A stretch of DNA of 64,000 bases from Salinibacterium hongtaonis (GTDB taxonomy: Bacteria; Actinomycetota; Actinomycetes; Actinomycetales; Microbacteriaceae), in NCBI RefSeq assembly GCF_003065485.1, contig NZ_CP026951.1:682001-746000 (forward strand), read 5' to 3'. The position numbers and the translations under genes are program-made. This document shows, one piece after another, positions 43,821 through 51,646 of the stretch (position 1 is the first letter of the stretch; each line of letters begins with the position of its first letter). The notes under the pieces are model-generated. The model did no database searches, had not been told where the DNA came from, and was given only the letters and a program-made list of their open reading frames with translations.

Positions 43821-44224
43821 CGCTTCGCCCAGCGCTTACTTGCAAGGGCAGAGCCTGCCAGGGAGGCGGTGGCGATCTTGGTGCCCACACCGATGGCGCG
43901 AAGTGCTGCAAGGGCGTCGCGCCGGAGAGCGCGGACCTCGGACACGGCGGGATTCACCACTAGTTGACCTTGAGAGCCGGTCGTCATTACGCCGTGCTCA
44001 TCGATGGCCTTGGCGACCTCGTCGGCGAGCGCGAGGAGTGACACGGCTTCGTAGGTCGCGGCGCGCTGCGCTGCGGTGAGGTTCGGGGCTTCCTCTTCGA
44101 TCTGAACATAGGTTTCGCGGGCAGAGTCGCTCCAGGTCGAGGGGAGTCCCTCGTAGCGGTCGGGGGTGAGGTGTTCGGGGAGGTCAAGGGGTGGCCTTTC
44201 GAGGAAAAAAAGGGTGATGCGCAT
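43817..44224 (-). CDS. P27-type phage terminase small subunit-like protein
   Basis: A 135-residue protein. LPSTWSDSARETYVQIEE is followed by LTAAQRAATYEAVSLLALADEV and by VVNPAVSEVRALRRDALAALRAIG. The 'G...VVNPAV.E.R....D.LA.LRA.G' pattern is the one seen in P27-type terminase small subunits. Length and order agree with the family. It starts the operon, reading away from the DUF3883 gene. In an element without structural genes, such a gene could mark a phage satellite that redirects packaging, but that is inference. Confidence 0.55.
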   Translation of the reverse strand: MRITLFFLERPPLDLPEHLTPDRYEGLPSTWSDSARETYVQIEEEAPNLTAAQRAATYEAVSLLALADEVAKAIDEHGVMTTGSQGQLVVNPAVSEVRALRRDALAALRAIGVGTKIATASLAGSALASKRWAKR

Positions 44225-44362
44225 GGGGCATCTGCGTGAGTAGATGAGGAAAGTAGTGATGTGCCTAGAACGAACCCGCTTACGCAGGCGATCGGAGACG
44301 CTATGCCTCCCCGGGCTTGAGCGAGGGGGCAGGGGGGAGGGGCCCCCAGGTAGTGTTCCTCC

Positions 44363-45046
44363 ATGACGTCATGGAGGGAATCGATCATTGAGGCGCTTCG
44401 CACTCTGGGGGGACAAGCGGCGTACGACGAGATCTACGCCGAAGTAGCTGCTCGGCGGCAACACCTACCGAACTCATGGAAGGAAATCATCCGACGAACC
44501 ATTCAGCAGTCGTCCTCTGATTCCTCCGCATATATAGCGAGCCAGACAGACGCGTTCTATTCCGTCGCGGGGCTAGGTCACGGGCAGTGGGGACTGCGAA
44601 GCGAGACATTGCCAGCCGAATATGTGCGCAATGTGGCCGTGCCTGTTGAAGCGGGGCAAGGATACGTCGTGGACTCGGTGGTGCGGCGGGCCATCGAAAG
44701 GCACGCGGTTGAGGCGGCGGTAACGCACTACGAAGCAATGGGCGCTGAGGAAATACTCGAGCTAGGCAAGCCGTATGATCTCCTAGTCAGGCTGAATGGC
44801 ACAGAGCTCCACATCGAGGTCAAGGGTTCGACGCGTGTTCTCAACTCCGTAATCCTGACGCGGAACGAAGTCTCGCATGCCCATCAGCATCCACATACGG
44901 AGCTTTACGTCGTGGATCAGATCCATCTAGAGACGGACAACGCAGGGAAAGTGAGCACATCGGGAGGACGCACGCGCGTCTGGGCCCCATGGGCGCCGAG
45001 CGACGACACCTTGACGCCGACGGTTTTCTTGCATCGCCTCCAATGA
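44363..45046 (+). CDS. DUF3883-domain protein, putative nuclease-fold defence protein
   Basis: A 227-residue protein. Residues 1-75 look like a winged-helix domain (ALRTLGGQAAYDEIYAEVA, then HLPNSWKEIIRRTIQQSSSD). Residues 105-200 match the NOV C-terminal/DUF3883 domain: RRAIERHAVEAAVTHYEAMG, GKPYDLLVRL, then ELHIEVKGST, VILTRNEVSHA and ELYVVDQIHL. The E.KG motif is typical of the PD-(D/E)XK nuclease fold. Relatives occur in restriction and defence islands. It is 26 bp upstream of a DUF4145 gene. Confidence 0.75.
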   Translation: MTSWRESIIEALRTLGGQAAYDEIYAEVAARRQHLPNSWKEIIRRTIQQSSSDSSAYIASQTDAFYSVAGLGHGQWGLRSETLPAEYVRNVAVPVEAGQGYVVDSVVRRAIERHAVEAAVTHYEAMGAEEILELGKPYDLLVRLNGTELHIEVKGSTRVLNSVILTRNEVSHAHQHPHTELYVVDQIHLETDNAGKVSTSGGRTRVWAPWAPSDDTLTPTVFLHRLQ

Positions 45047-45072
45047 GGGGGACCGTCCCCTACACTGCGGAC

Positions 45073-45822
45073 ATGAGTTCAGTAGTTGCGGTCTGGGGCG
45101 ATGACGACCGGTTCGCCTGTCCTTATGACGCCTGCCGGGCGTTTAGCTACCACATCCGGCAAGATCTGAAGATCACGGCGCAGGTGGCGCGTATGCAGAC
45201 AACAGTGGAGCTCAGGGATGAAAGCCACATCTTCAGTGTGTCCGGAACGAACATTGTCGCTGCTTCGTCCGGCGTCAGCGGGCCGAAATGGACAGCGACC
45301 TTGTGCCCTTCGTGCGAGCGAATGGCCGTGTGGCGTGACTCGGAGTTGATCTTCCCGCGAACGACGGTAGGCGTTCCAGCGCCTCATCCGGATATGCCCG
45401 ATGCAGCGCGGCAACTTTATCGTGAGGCCGCCGCCGTCCTAGCGGGATCGCGCAGGGCGGCTGCGGCCTTGGCGCGGGCCGCGCTTGAGTCGCTGCTCAA
45501 GGAAGTCGACCTTGAGCCAAGTCAACGCCGAGACCTGAACACCCGCGTGGGCGAGCTCCGGGGCCGCATCAACGATGGCCTCTGGAAGGTACTGACGGCC
45601 CTCCGCGTCGTGGGCAACGATGCGCTCCATAGCGACGACGATGACCTAATCACTGTGTATCTCAGCGATGAGGACGGTGAGCTCGCGGAGACTTTTTTCG
45701 GGGCGATCAATGAGCTCGTCGAGGAGCTCATAACGCGTCCGAAGCGTTCAGATGAGCTCTACGCCTTGATACCGGAGACCAAGCGCGAGGCTGCCGAAAG
45801 AGCGGGTAAGAAGCGAGACTGA
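45073..45822 (+). CDS. DUF4145-domain protein
   Basis: A 249-residue protein. The N-terminal part has Cys pairs (FACPYDACRAFSY and TLCPSCERM), a probable zinc ribbon. Residues 110-230 match DUF4145: AAAALARAALESLLKEVDLE (described by its key part) and VLTALRVVGNDALHSDDDDL. DUF4145 occurs with type I and other restriction systems and in defence islands. The start is ATG 45073. The partner is the DUF3883 gene upstream. Confidence 0.75.
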   Translation: MSSVVAVWGDDDRFACPYDACRAFSYHIRQDLKITAQVARMQTTVELRDESHIFSVSGTNIVAASSGVSGPKWTATLCPSCERMAVWRDSELIFPRTTVGVPAPHPDMPDAARQLYREAAAVLAGSRRAAAALARAALESLLKEVDLEPSQRRDLNTRVGELRGRINDGLWKVLTALRVVGNDALHSDDDDLITVYLSDEDGELAETFFGAINELVEELITRPKRSDELYALIPETKREAAERAGKKRD

Positions 45823-46007
45823 TTGGAGTGGGCCCGCCCTCGACTCGACGCCCGAGAAGGAGGCAGAGGAGGACGGGCCCGAGGACATGCCGGTGGACAC
45901 CCCGGCATGGTTCGGTCGCCGCGCATACATCCCAGGATGCCGCGACCACTCCGGGCCCGGTGAAAGGGGCGGGTGACCGGAGCCGCGAGGGAAGGCGACC
46001 TCGCGGG

Positions 46008-46313
46008 CTAGTACTCGGCGCGGTCGCCGAGGATGTTGTCGATGTCGCCGAGGTCGTCGGCAAGCTTCTGGACTGCTGCGCGGCGCTCGCTCTCGTCGCG
46101 TATCTGCGCGCTATACCGGTCGCTGGCCGAGAGGTCGCTACGTTTCCGGGAGCGCGAGTAGTACGCCTCCGGCGTCTCCCCAGCGTGGCGCGCCATCCGC
46201 TCGACGTAGTCGCGGGAGCTCGGTTCGAGGTCCGTGTACTGCGCCGGAAGTGGATGCTTGGCGACCGTGTCGGCGACGATGGAGGCGAGGAGCTTCTCGT
46301 CGTGAATGGTCAT
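46008..46313 (-). CDS. Island hypothetical protein
   Basis: A 101-residue protein that I do not recognise. It is mostly charged and helical (LEPSSRDYVERMARHAGETP and DESERRAAVQKLADDLGD). Its ATG overlaps the stop of the preceding gene (ATGA), so it is translated with it. It forms an operon with two larger unknown genes. Confidence 0.65.
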   Translation of the reverse strand: MTIHDEKLLASIVADTVAKHPLPAQYTDLEPSSRDYVERMARHAGETPEAYYSRSRKRSDLSASDRYSAQIRDESERRAAVQKLADDLGDIDNILGDRAEY

Positions 46314-46924
46314 GCGCTCACCCTGGTCCAGCGCTTGGGCGCGACGAGCGCACGAAACTCGCGCGACGCCTTGGCGAGGTCGGCCCCGAGAGTGTAGAGA
46401 AGCGCTCCGCTTTGGCGCGCGTACTTGGTCGGGACGAGGCGGTCGACGTCGCCGAAGGTGATGATGGCAGCGTCGAGGGCGTCGATAGCTGCCACGAGTT
46501 CGGCGTGGCGTTCGGCGGCGACACGGTTGGCCTCGGCTCGTGCTTCCGCGCTGTCGGCAAGGTGGTCACGGAGTGCGTGCCAGGTGCGCTTAACCGGCTG
46601 GCTCGCGCTGCGGACGCGGGCGGTGGCATCGCCCTTCTTCGCCTTGAGCTGCCGCCACCGGTCATACTCCACGTCGATGTTCGGCTCCCACTCGCCGCTG
46701 TTGGGGTTGCTGGCGGCGCGGAAGGCGTCGGTGGTCTTCCGTTCGTTCTGGATCGCTTTTTGTGCCTCGGTCTTGGCCTTCTCGAACGCGGTGGCGAGTT
46801 CGTCAGCGCCGGGCGTCGCCGTGATGAGCCAGGGCGGGGCGGGCGGACGCGTGTCGGCTCCGTAGGAGGGGGGCTCGCTCGGGAGCCTGAGGGTGGCGAA
46901 GTCAGGGGAGGGGGTCGTGGTCAT
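46310..46924 (-). CDS. Island hypothetical protein
   Basis: A 204-residue protein with no recognised domain. A Pro-rich N-terminus (residues 1-40) is followed by long charged helices rich in Ala, Glu and Arg, probably coiled coil. The start follows CGAAAGG. The next gene overlaps by 4 bp. Confidence 0.65.
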   Translation of the reverse strand: MTTTPSPDFATLRLPSEPPSYGADTRPPAPPWLITATPGADELATAFEKAKTEAQKAIQNERKTTDAFRAASNPNSGEWEPNIDVEYDRWRQLKAKKGDATARVRSASQPVKRTWHALRDHLADSAEARAEANRVAAERHAELVAAIDALDAAIITFGDVDRLVPTKYARQSGALLYTLGADLAKASREFRALVAPKRWTRVSA

Positions 46925-46969
46925 GGCGTGCCTTTCGTTGGGGTGGAGGCGCTGCTCAGCGCCGGAGGT

Positions 46970-48055
46970 CTATGCAGTCTTAGAGAAGCGGTGGGATGCC
47001 TCGATGAGCTCGCCCGTGCCGTGGCGCTTGGCGTGGACGGCAAGAGCGCCGCCGAGGTCGCCGGACGCGAGAAACTCGCGCTGACGCTCGATGAGGCTGA
47101 GCTCGCGCTCGAGCTCGTCGGCGGCATAGGCGCGGGCGTCGCCAAGCTCGCGCCAGGCGTCGGCGTGGGTGCGGATGTCGGCGGCGTTCACTGGGTGCTC
47201 CTCAAGGGCAGTAACGGGGAGGGGAATGCGGTAGGTCTGAACTCCCTGCGCGCCGCGATGGCGAGCGCCGAGGAGCTCATCGGCGACGGCGTAGAAGGTG
47301 CGCGGTCCAGGGAGGCGCACGAGCTCGGGGAAGCCGTCGTCGTCGACTTGTTCAGCAATTTCCTCGGGAGAGAGGCCGTCCCGCATGGCGAGTGCCTCCT
47401 CCATGAGCGGGAGGGCGAGCTCGTACAGGTCGCGGGCGACGTGGCGGGACCCAGGCTCGAGGGCGTCCTCGTTATGGGGGGCTAGGAAGTAGAAGAGGGC
47501 GGAGCGGGCGGTTGCCGTTTCGGTGGCGCGAGAGCGCTCGCGCTGGCGTGCCTTGAGCTCGGCGGGGGCGAGAGCCTCGGGGCGAGGGGCCGGGGACGCC
47601 GTGGGCTGGGCGGGGAAGATGCCCTCTCTTGCGGCAGCCTGGGCGACGAGCTTGGTGTAGTCGCGCCAGTAGTCGCGGTTGTGCTCGTAATTGGCGAAGG
47701 TGTGGACGCCGACATAGGCCGAGTCGTGGGCGAGATCCGGGCGCGGCGGGAGCGCGGCGAGCGCCTCGCGGAGGATCGTCGGGCGCTCGCCGCTGGTGAC
47801 CTGCTCACCGTCGGCGGTGTAGAGCCTGCCGCCTGGGCGGCGGTAGATGGTGCCGAGGTGGGCCTCGAGTATCGGCTTAGCAACAAGCTCAGCCATCGTC
47901 ACCGGGGATGGCATGTAAACGGGGTGGAGCTCGTCCAGCTCGTCGCGGAGGTGCTTGGCGTAGCGGTGGTGGCGGCGCACGTCCTGAGTGCGATAGACGG
48001 GCGGGTCTATGGTCGGAAACGTGAACGCCGCGAGAGCGTCGAAATAGGTAGTCAT
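46970..48055 (-). CDS. Island hypothetical protein
   Basis: A 361-residue protein, the largest unknown in the island. No family is recognised. It has helical segments, notably near 180-220 (RSALFYFLAPHNEDALEPGS) and 300-350 (DARAYAADELERELSLIERQ), and Trp/Tyr-rich parts (NYEHNRDYWRDYTKLV). Operon structure with the two genes after it suggests a common task. It may be phage-derived. Confidence 0.6.
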   Translation of the reverse strand: MTTYFDALAAFTFPTIDPPVYRTQDVRRHHRYAKHLRDELDELHPVYMPSPVTMAELVAKPILEAHLGTIYRRPGGRLYTADGEQVTSGERPTILREALAALPPRPDLAHDSAYVGVHTFANYEHNRDYWRDYTKLVAQAAAREGIFPAQPTASPAPRPEALAPAELKARQRERSRATETATARSALFYFLAPHNEDALEPGSRHVARDLYELALPLMEEALAMRDGLSPEEIAEQVDDDGFPELVRLPGPRTFYAVADELLGARHRGAQGVQTYRIPLPVTALEEHPVNAADIRTHADAWRELGDARAYAADELERELSLIERQREFLASGDLGGALAVHAKRHGTGELIEASHRFSKTA

Positions 48056-48120
48056 CGGTGTCGTTTCGTGGAGAGCGCTGGCGGTCGCTCGAGTGGGATT
48101 GAGTCGCTGGGCGGAGACAA

Positions 48121-48156
48121 GAGCGGCCCCGTCGGGCGTTGAGCCCGGGGCCGCTC
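48121..48156 (-). terminator. Hairpin between two island genes
   Basis: A 10-bp inverted repeat (48121-48130 with 48147-48156) with an inner GGGC/GCCC pair, after the small Cys-rich gene. There is no T-tract. Confidence 0.45.
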
Positions 48157-48275
48157 GAGGTATGTGGTCCGCCAGGACGACAACTGAGAGGGAGCGCCTA
48201 GTAGGCGCTTTATGGTGACGCGGATAAGACCGCCTGGGAGGCGGTATCTGCCCGTGAGAGGGAGACCCGATGCGT

Positions 48276-48500
48276 TCAGCCCGCGCGGCTTAGGAGCGTC
48301 GCTGTGCGTTGGGCGACCTGTTCGAGTTCCGCTAGATCGCGGGAGCGGAGTGCCCGCGCGGCGTCTGCGGCGAGGCGACGACGTTGGGCGGCGAGGGCGT
48401 CCCGGTGAGAATAGACGCGGTGAGTCGGAGAGCAGAAGCGGCCAGGTTGGGAGAGTTCGGCGGTGGTTCCGCAATGGGCGCATTGGACGATGTAGGTCAC
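48276..48500 (-). CDS. Small zinc-ribbon-like protein
   Basis: A 74-residue protein with VQCAHCGTTAELSQPGRFCS, which has a CxxC pair and a third Cys, and a nearby His (SPTHRVYSH) as a likely fourth ligand. It is basic afterwards and could bind nucleic acid or protein. GTG 48500 follows AAGGAG. It is near the element's control region. Confidence 0.65.
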   Translation of the reverse strand: MTYIVQCAHCGTTAELSQPGRFCSPTHRVYSHRDALAAQRRRLAADAARALRSRDLAELEQVAQRTATLLSRAG

Positions 48501-48831
48501 GGGACTCCTTGCCTGGAATCGTGGGGCGCAACGTAACGCCGGGTGGGATAAAGAAGCGGACCTCGTCGGTGACGAGGTCCGTGAGGTGCTTAGGGGATGC
48601 AGCTATTTCTCCCTACACCGAGTAGACCGCCCGGGTGCCCATGGGACGGGCGGCAGGTGACAGAAGGTGTCCGAGTGACGGTCTATTTACTCGCCCTATT
48701 ACTTGTAGAAGAGTAGAGAGCGCTAAGAGAAAGAAATATAGACAGTGACGAGACCGTCACTTGGACACCGTCCGTCACCTGAGGTGCGGACTTGGGCCCT
48801 CACCCCTACCCCGGCGACGACACCGCGCCGA
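48501..48831. repeat. Noncoding region with inverted and iterated GTGAC repeats
   Basis: This 331-bp gap holds a perfect 11-bp hairpin (48557-48567 with 48571-48581). It also has a large inverted repeat of 30 bp with three mismatches (48655-48684 and 48751-48780) around an AT-richer centre. GTGAC or GTCAC motifs recur (48657, 48675, 48745, 48756, 48774). It may be a regulatory or replication region of the element. Confidence 0.65.
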
Positions 48832-48972
48832 CTACCAACCGAGAGTAATGGCCTCGTCGATCATCCGGTCGGGCCATACCGAGGCCCTGAGCTCCTCAAG
48901 CTCCAGCGGCGTCTTGCCCGGCTCAGTGCGCGCTAGAAAGTCGATGCGCTCCCGTTCCGTGATTAGCTGCAT
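48832..48972 (-). CDS. 46-residue protein next to the integrase
   Basis: A short gene of 46 codons, MQLITERERIDFLARTEPGK at the start. GAAAGG precedes ATG by about 10 nt. It lies 32 bp after the integrase stop, on the same strand. The position is compatible with a recombination directionality factor or regulator, but no homology is recognised. Confidence 0.5.
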   Translation of the reverse strand: MQLITERERIDFLARTEPGKTPLELEELRASVWPDRMIDEAITLGW

Positions 48973-49004
48973 CGATCGTGGCCTTTCGTCTCCGGTCACC
49001 GTAC

Positions 49005-50579
49005 TCACTTTGCGGCGGAGCTATCGTCCATAGAGCTCTCGTTGGCCCAGACGATGCGCATGCGCTTGTGGGCGTGGAATCGCGCGCCGGGATAGGGGGC
49101 GGGCTCCACGATGACTCTGTCGATTGCCAGTCGGAGGAGCACCCTCGCTTCCAGCGCAGAAGCCGACTCGATAGCTGGGATAGATAGTTCAGGGTCCAGG
49201 AGCGCGGCGAGGTCCGCGTCTGGCTTGGGCAGCGCTGCCAATTGGTGCGTTACCTCGGCGATGTGAGCCTCCAATGTCCGCGCGAGGGCGGCGTGACGAT
49301 CTGCCGACAGTGAGCCTCGGACATAGCGGTCGTTGTCCACGTCCTTGACGCGGGCTCGGAGTGTCGCGAGTTGCTTCGTGAGCTCGTCGCGCTCTTGCAT
49401 CGGAGCAGGGTCGTTCTTCGCGAGCCAACGGTCGGCGACAGCCCATAGGACGGGGTCATCAGGCTCGAGCGCCGCCAAGCCACGCGCCCATGCATGCTTG
49501 ACCGCGAGCTCCAGAGTGCCGAGGCTGACGTTGAGAGGAGCCGTGCAGGGCTCGCCAATCTCATGCCAACGGCGGCAACGGTAGGAGCCTCCGAATGAGT
49601 TGGCAGTGCGTCCACACGACGCGCACTCGACGAGTCCGCCGAGTAATGACTCGGGCTGCTTGACGGCTCGCATCCCGCGCCCGTAGCGGCGGAGACGGCT
49701 GTCGAGCTCGCGCAAGAGCGCCATGCGCTCGCCCTCAGTGGCGATAGGGGACTCACCCTCGGCCAGGAGCGAGACTGATTCGCCAGTGTCAGGGTGCTTC
49801 CAAGGGCGGATGTCGGTGCCCCAGTAGCCGGAATCCGCCTCGACGCGGCGCTCTGGGACGAGTCCGGAGAGGACGGGAGAGCGCATAGCTGCCGAAAGAG
49901 TCGACGCGCGCCAGTGCGAGCCTCGGCGACGGGTTGGGATGCCCCGGGCGTTCCAGTCGCGGCATATGGCGTTCATGGTTTCTCCCGCGAGGAGCCGCTC
50001 GACGGCCTCACGGACAATAGGGGCCTCGTCGGGGTGACGGCGGAGCTTCTGCCCGTCGGTCACGAGCCAGCCGAACGGGCGAGCCCCGCCGAGGTACTTG
50101 CCCTCGCGCCGGGATGCCTCTTTCTTCGCACGTACGCGGAGGGAGGTGTTGGTGCTCTCGGCGCGGGCGAGCTCGGACAGCATGACGATAAGCATGCGAC
50201 TGTTGGAGACTGAGGAGTCGAGTCCGTCCTTAAGAAAGTGGAGTCGCCCGCCCACGGCGGTGACGTCGTCGAGTACGGTGCCTACCTGCCCCGCGCCTCG
50301 TCTGCTGAGGCGGTCGAGTTTCCAGACGGCGAGGGCGGCGACCTCTCCGGATGTGACGGCGGCGACGGCTGCATCGAAGTCGGGGCGCTTGACGCTTGCC
50401 TTGTAGCCTGATTTTCCACGGTCTCGCCAGACGCGGCGCACGACGAGACCCTCGCGGTCAGCCCAGGCGCGGAGATCGGCCTCCTGGCGCTCGAGAGAAT
50501 CCTTGCCCTCCTTGTCGATGCTCAGGCGGACGTAGAGGTCGACGAGGAGAGAGGGGGCGGTCGAGGTGGGGTCTATCAT
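49005..50579 (-). CDS. Large serine integrase
   Basis: A 524-residue serine recombinase. Residues 12-155 are the catalytic domain with the nucleophilic Ser20 in YVRLSIDKEG and Arg/Lys motifs in VWKLDRLSRRG. A recombinase domain follows (about 170-290), then a zinc ribbon (CASCGRTANS and CRRWHEIGEPC) and a coiled-coil C-terminal part. Such enzymes insert and, with a partner factor, excise elements at attP/attB. The ATG at 50579 follows AAAGGA and lies 73 bp from attR. Confidence 0.93.
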   Translation of the reverse strand: MIDPTSTAPSLLVDLYVRLSIDKEGKDSLERQEADLRAWADREGLVVRRVWRDRGKSGYKASVKRPDFDAAVAAVTSGEVAALAVWKLDRLSRRGAGQVGTVLDDVTAVGGRLHFLKDGLDSSVSNSRMLIVMLSELARAESTNTSLRVRAKKEASRREGKYLGGARPFGWLVTDGQKLRRHPDEAPIVREAVERLLAGETMNAICRDWNARGIPTRRRGSHWRASTLSAAMRSPVLSGLVPERRVEADSGYWGTDIRPWKHPDTGESVSLLAEGESPIATEGERMALLRELDSRLRRYGRGMRAVKQPESLLGGLVECASCGRTANSFGGSYRCRRWHEIGEPCTAPLNVSLGTLELAVKHAWARGLAALEPDDPVLWAVADRWLAKNDPAPMQERDELTKQLATLRARVKDVDNDRYVRGSLSADRHAALARTLEAHIAEVTHQLAALPKPDADLAALLDPELSIPAIESASALEARVLLRLAIDRVIVEPAPYPGARFHAHKRMRIVWANESSMDDSSAAK

Positions 50580-50651
50580 GGCGGTCCTTTCGTGTTGATG
50601 CTGAAGAGACCGCCTGATGTCGTCGCGCTGCTCGTTACTCAGCACAGACGG

Positions 50652-50658
50652 TCGAGGA
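50652..50658 (+). repeat. attR core identity
   Basis: TCGAGGA, identical to 39220-39226. The cpaF frame resumes here (GAG GAA ATC TGG). Confidence 0.75.
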
Positions 50659-50743
50659 AATCTGGATCAACGCCCCCGACCGCGTCTTCGTCGCCCGAGA
50701 CGGAGTCGCCGAGCTCACCTCAATCACGCTCTCCGCGACCCAG

Positions 50744-51646
50744 GTGCGCGATCTGGTCGAGCGGATGCTCCAGTCCACGGGTAGGCGCGTCGACCTGAGC
50801 TCGCCCTTCGTGGATGCCTCGCTACCCGACGGCTCCCGCCTCCACGTGGCGATCCCGGATGTCACGCGCGACTGGGCCGTCAACATCCGCAAGTTCACGA
50901 AGCGCATCGCTCGGCTCGGAGACCTGGTGGAGCGGGGTTCGCTCACCGCCGAGGCAGCGCTGTTTCTGCATCAGTGCGTGGTTTCTGGCCACAACATTCT
51001 TGTCTCCGGCGCAACTCACACGGGCAAGACCACACTGTTGGGCGCCCTACTGGCCGAGGTTGGTGCGAGCGAACGTGTCGTGACTGTCGAGGAGACATTC
51101 GAGCTCGATGTTCGAGCGAGGGACGTCGTCTCGATGCAATGCCGCCAACCCAGCCTCGAGGGTGCCGGAGAGGTGTCCCTTCGCCGCCTGATTAAAGAAG
51201 CGCTACGCATGCGGCCCGACCGGCTCGTTGTGGGTGAGGTCCGCGAGGCGGAGTCGCTCGATCTGTTGATTGCGCTCAACTCCGGAGTTCCCGGCGCGTG
51301 CAGCATCCACGCCAACAGCGCGCAGGATGCCCTGGCTAAACTCGCCGTTCTGCCTCTTCTCGCGGGCCGCAATATCGATTCCTCATTTGTTCTGCCCACG
51401 GTCGCGTCCGTTATCGACATCGTGGTGCACTGTGAGCGGGGGAACGACGGCCATCGTCATATCGGTTCGATCGCAGCCACAACGGGAAGGGTGGCCGATT
51501 CGGTCGTCGGGTCGGTTTCGCTTTTCGTGCGAAACCGCGGCCGTCTTGAGAGAACCGATGCGCCGGTTCCTCAGCCTCACAAGCTGCTCTCTGCGTCTAT
51601 TCCGCCGTCCCCGCCGCGAACGACGTTCGGGGGAGACACACCATGA
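50744..51646 (+). CDS. cpaF: 3' fragment of cpaF/tadA, Tad pilus ATPase domain
   Basis: The frame is native from 50657 (EEIWINAPDRVFVARDG). The first usable start is GTG 50744, so a 300-residue product is possible. It keeps Walker A (SGATHTGKTTLLGALL), the Walker B/Asp-box region (RLVVGEVREAESLDLL) and GVPGACSIHANSA. It lacks the N-terminal domain that joins the hexamer and positions the pilus machinery, so it is probably non-functional unless the island is excised. The stop overlaps tadB (ATGA). Confidence 0.9.
   Translation: MRDLVERMLQSTGRRVDLSSPFVDASLPDGSRLHVAIPDVTRDWAVNIRKFTKRIARLGDLVERGSLTAEAALFLHQCVVSGHNILVSGATHTGKTTLLGALLAEVGASERVVTVEETFELDVRARDVVSMQCRQPSLEGAGEVSLRRLIKEALRMRPDRLVVGEVREAESLDLLIALNSGVPGACSIHANSAQDALAKLAVLPLLAGRNIDSSFVLPTVASVIDIVVHCERGNDGHRHIGSIAATTGRVADSVVGSVSLFVRNRGRLERTDAPVPQPHKLLSASIPPSPPRTTFGGDTP

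Larger units (their letters stand above)
39220..50658. mobile_element. 11.4-kb serine-integrase genomic island inserted in cpaF
   Basis: The element is bounded by TCGAGGA (39220-39226 and 50652-50658), the probable core identity of attL and attR. A large serine integrase lies at the right end, next to attR, as is usual for these elements. Cargo: a BsuBI/PstI-type restriction-modification pair, a DUF3883/DUF4145 pair, a cluster of small phage-like genes, three genes of unknown function and noncoding repeats. There are no capsid, tail, portal or conjugation genes. It therefore looks like an integrative defence island or phage satellite. Confidence 0.88.

Noticed and set aside
46250-47485. 411-codon plus-strand frame in the island
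   Set aside because: It runs against three overlapping minus-strand genes with ribosome sites and ATGA couplings, and its sequence is low-complexity Gly/Val/Glu-rich.
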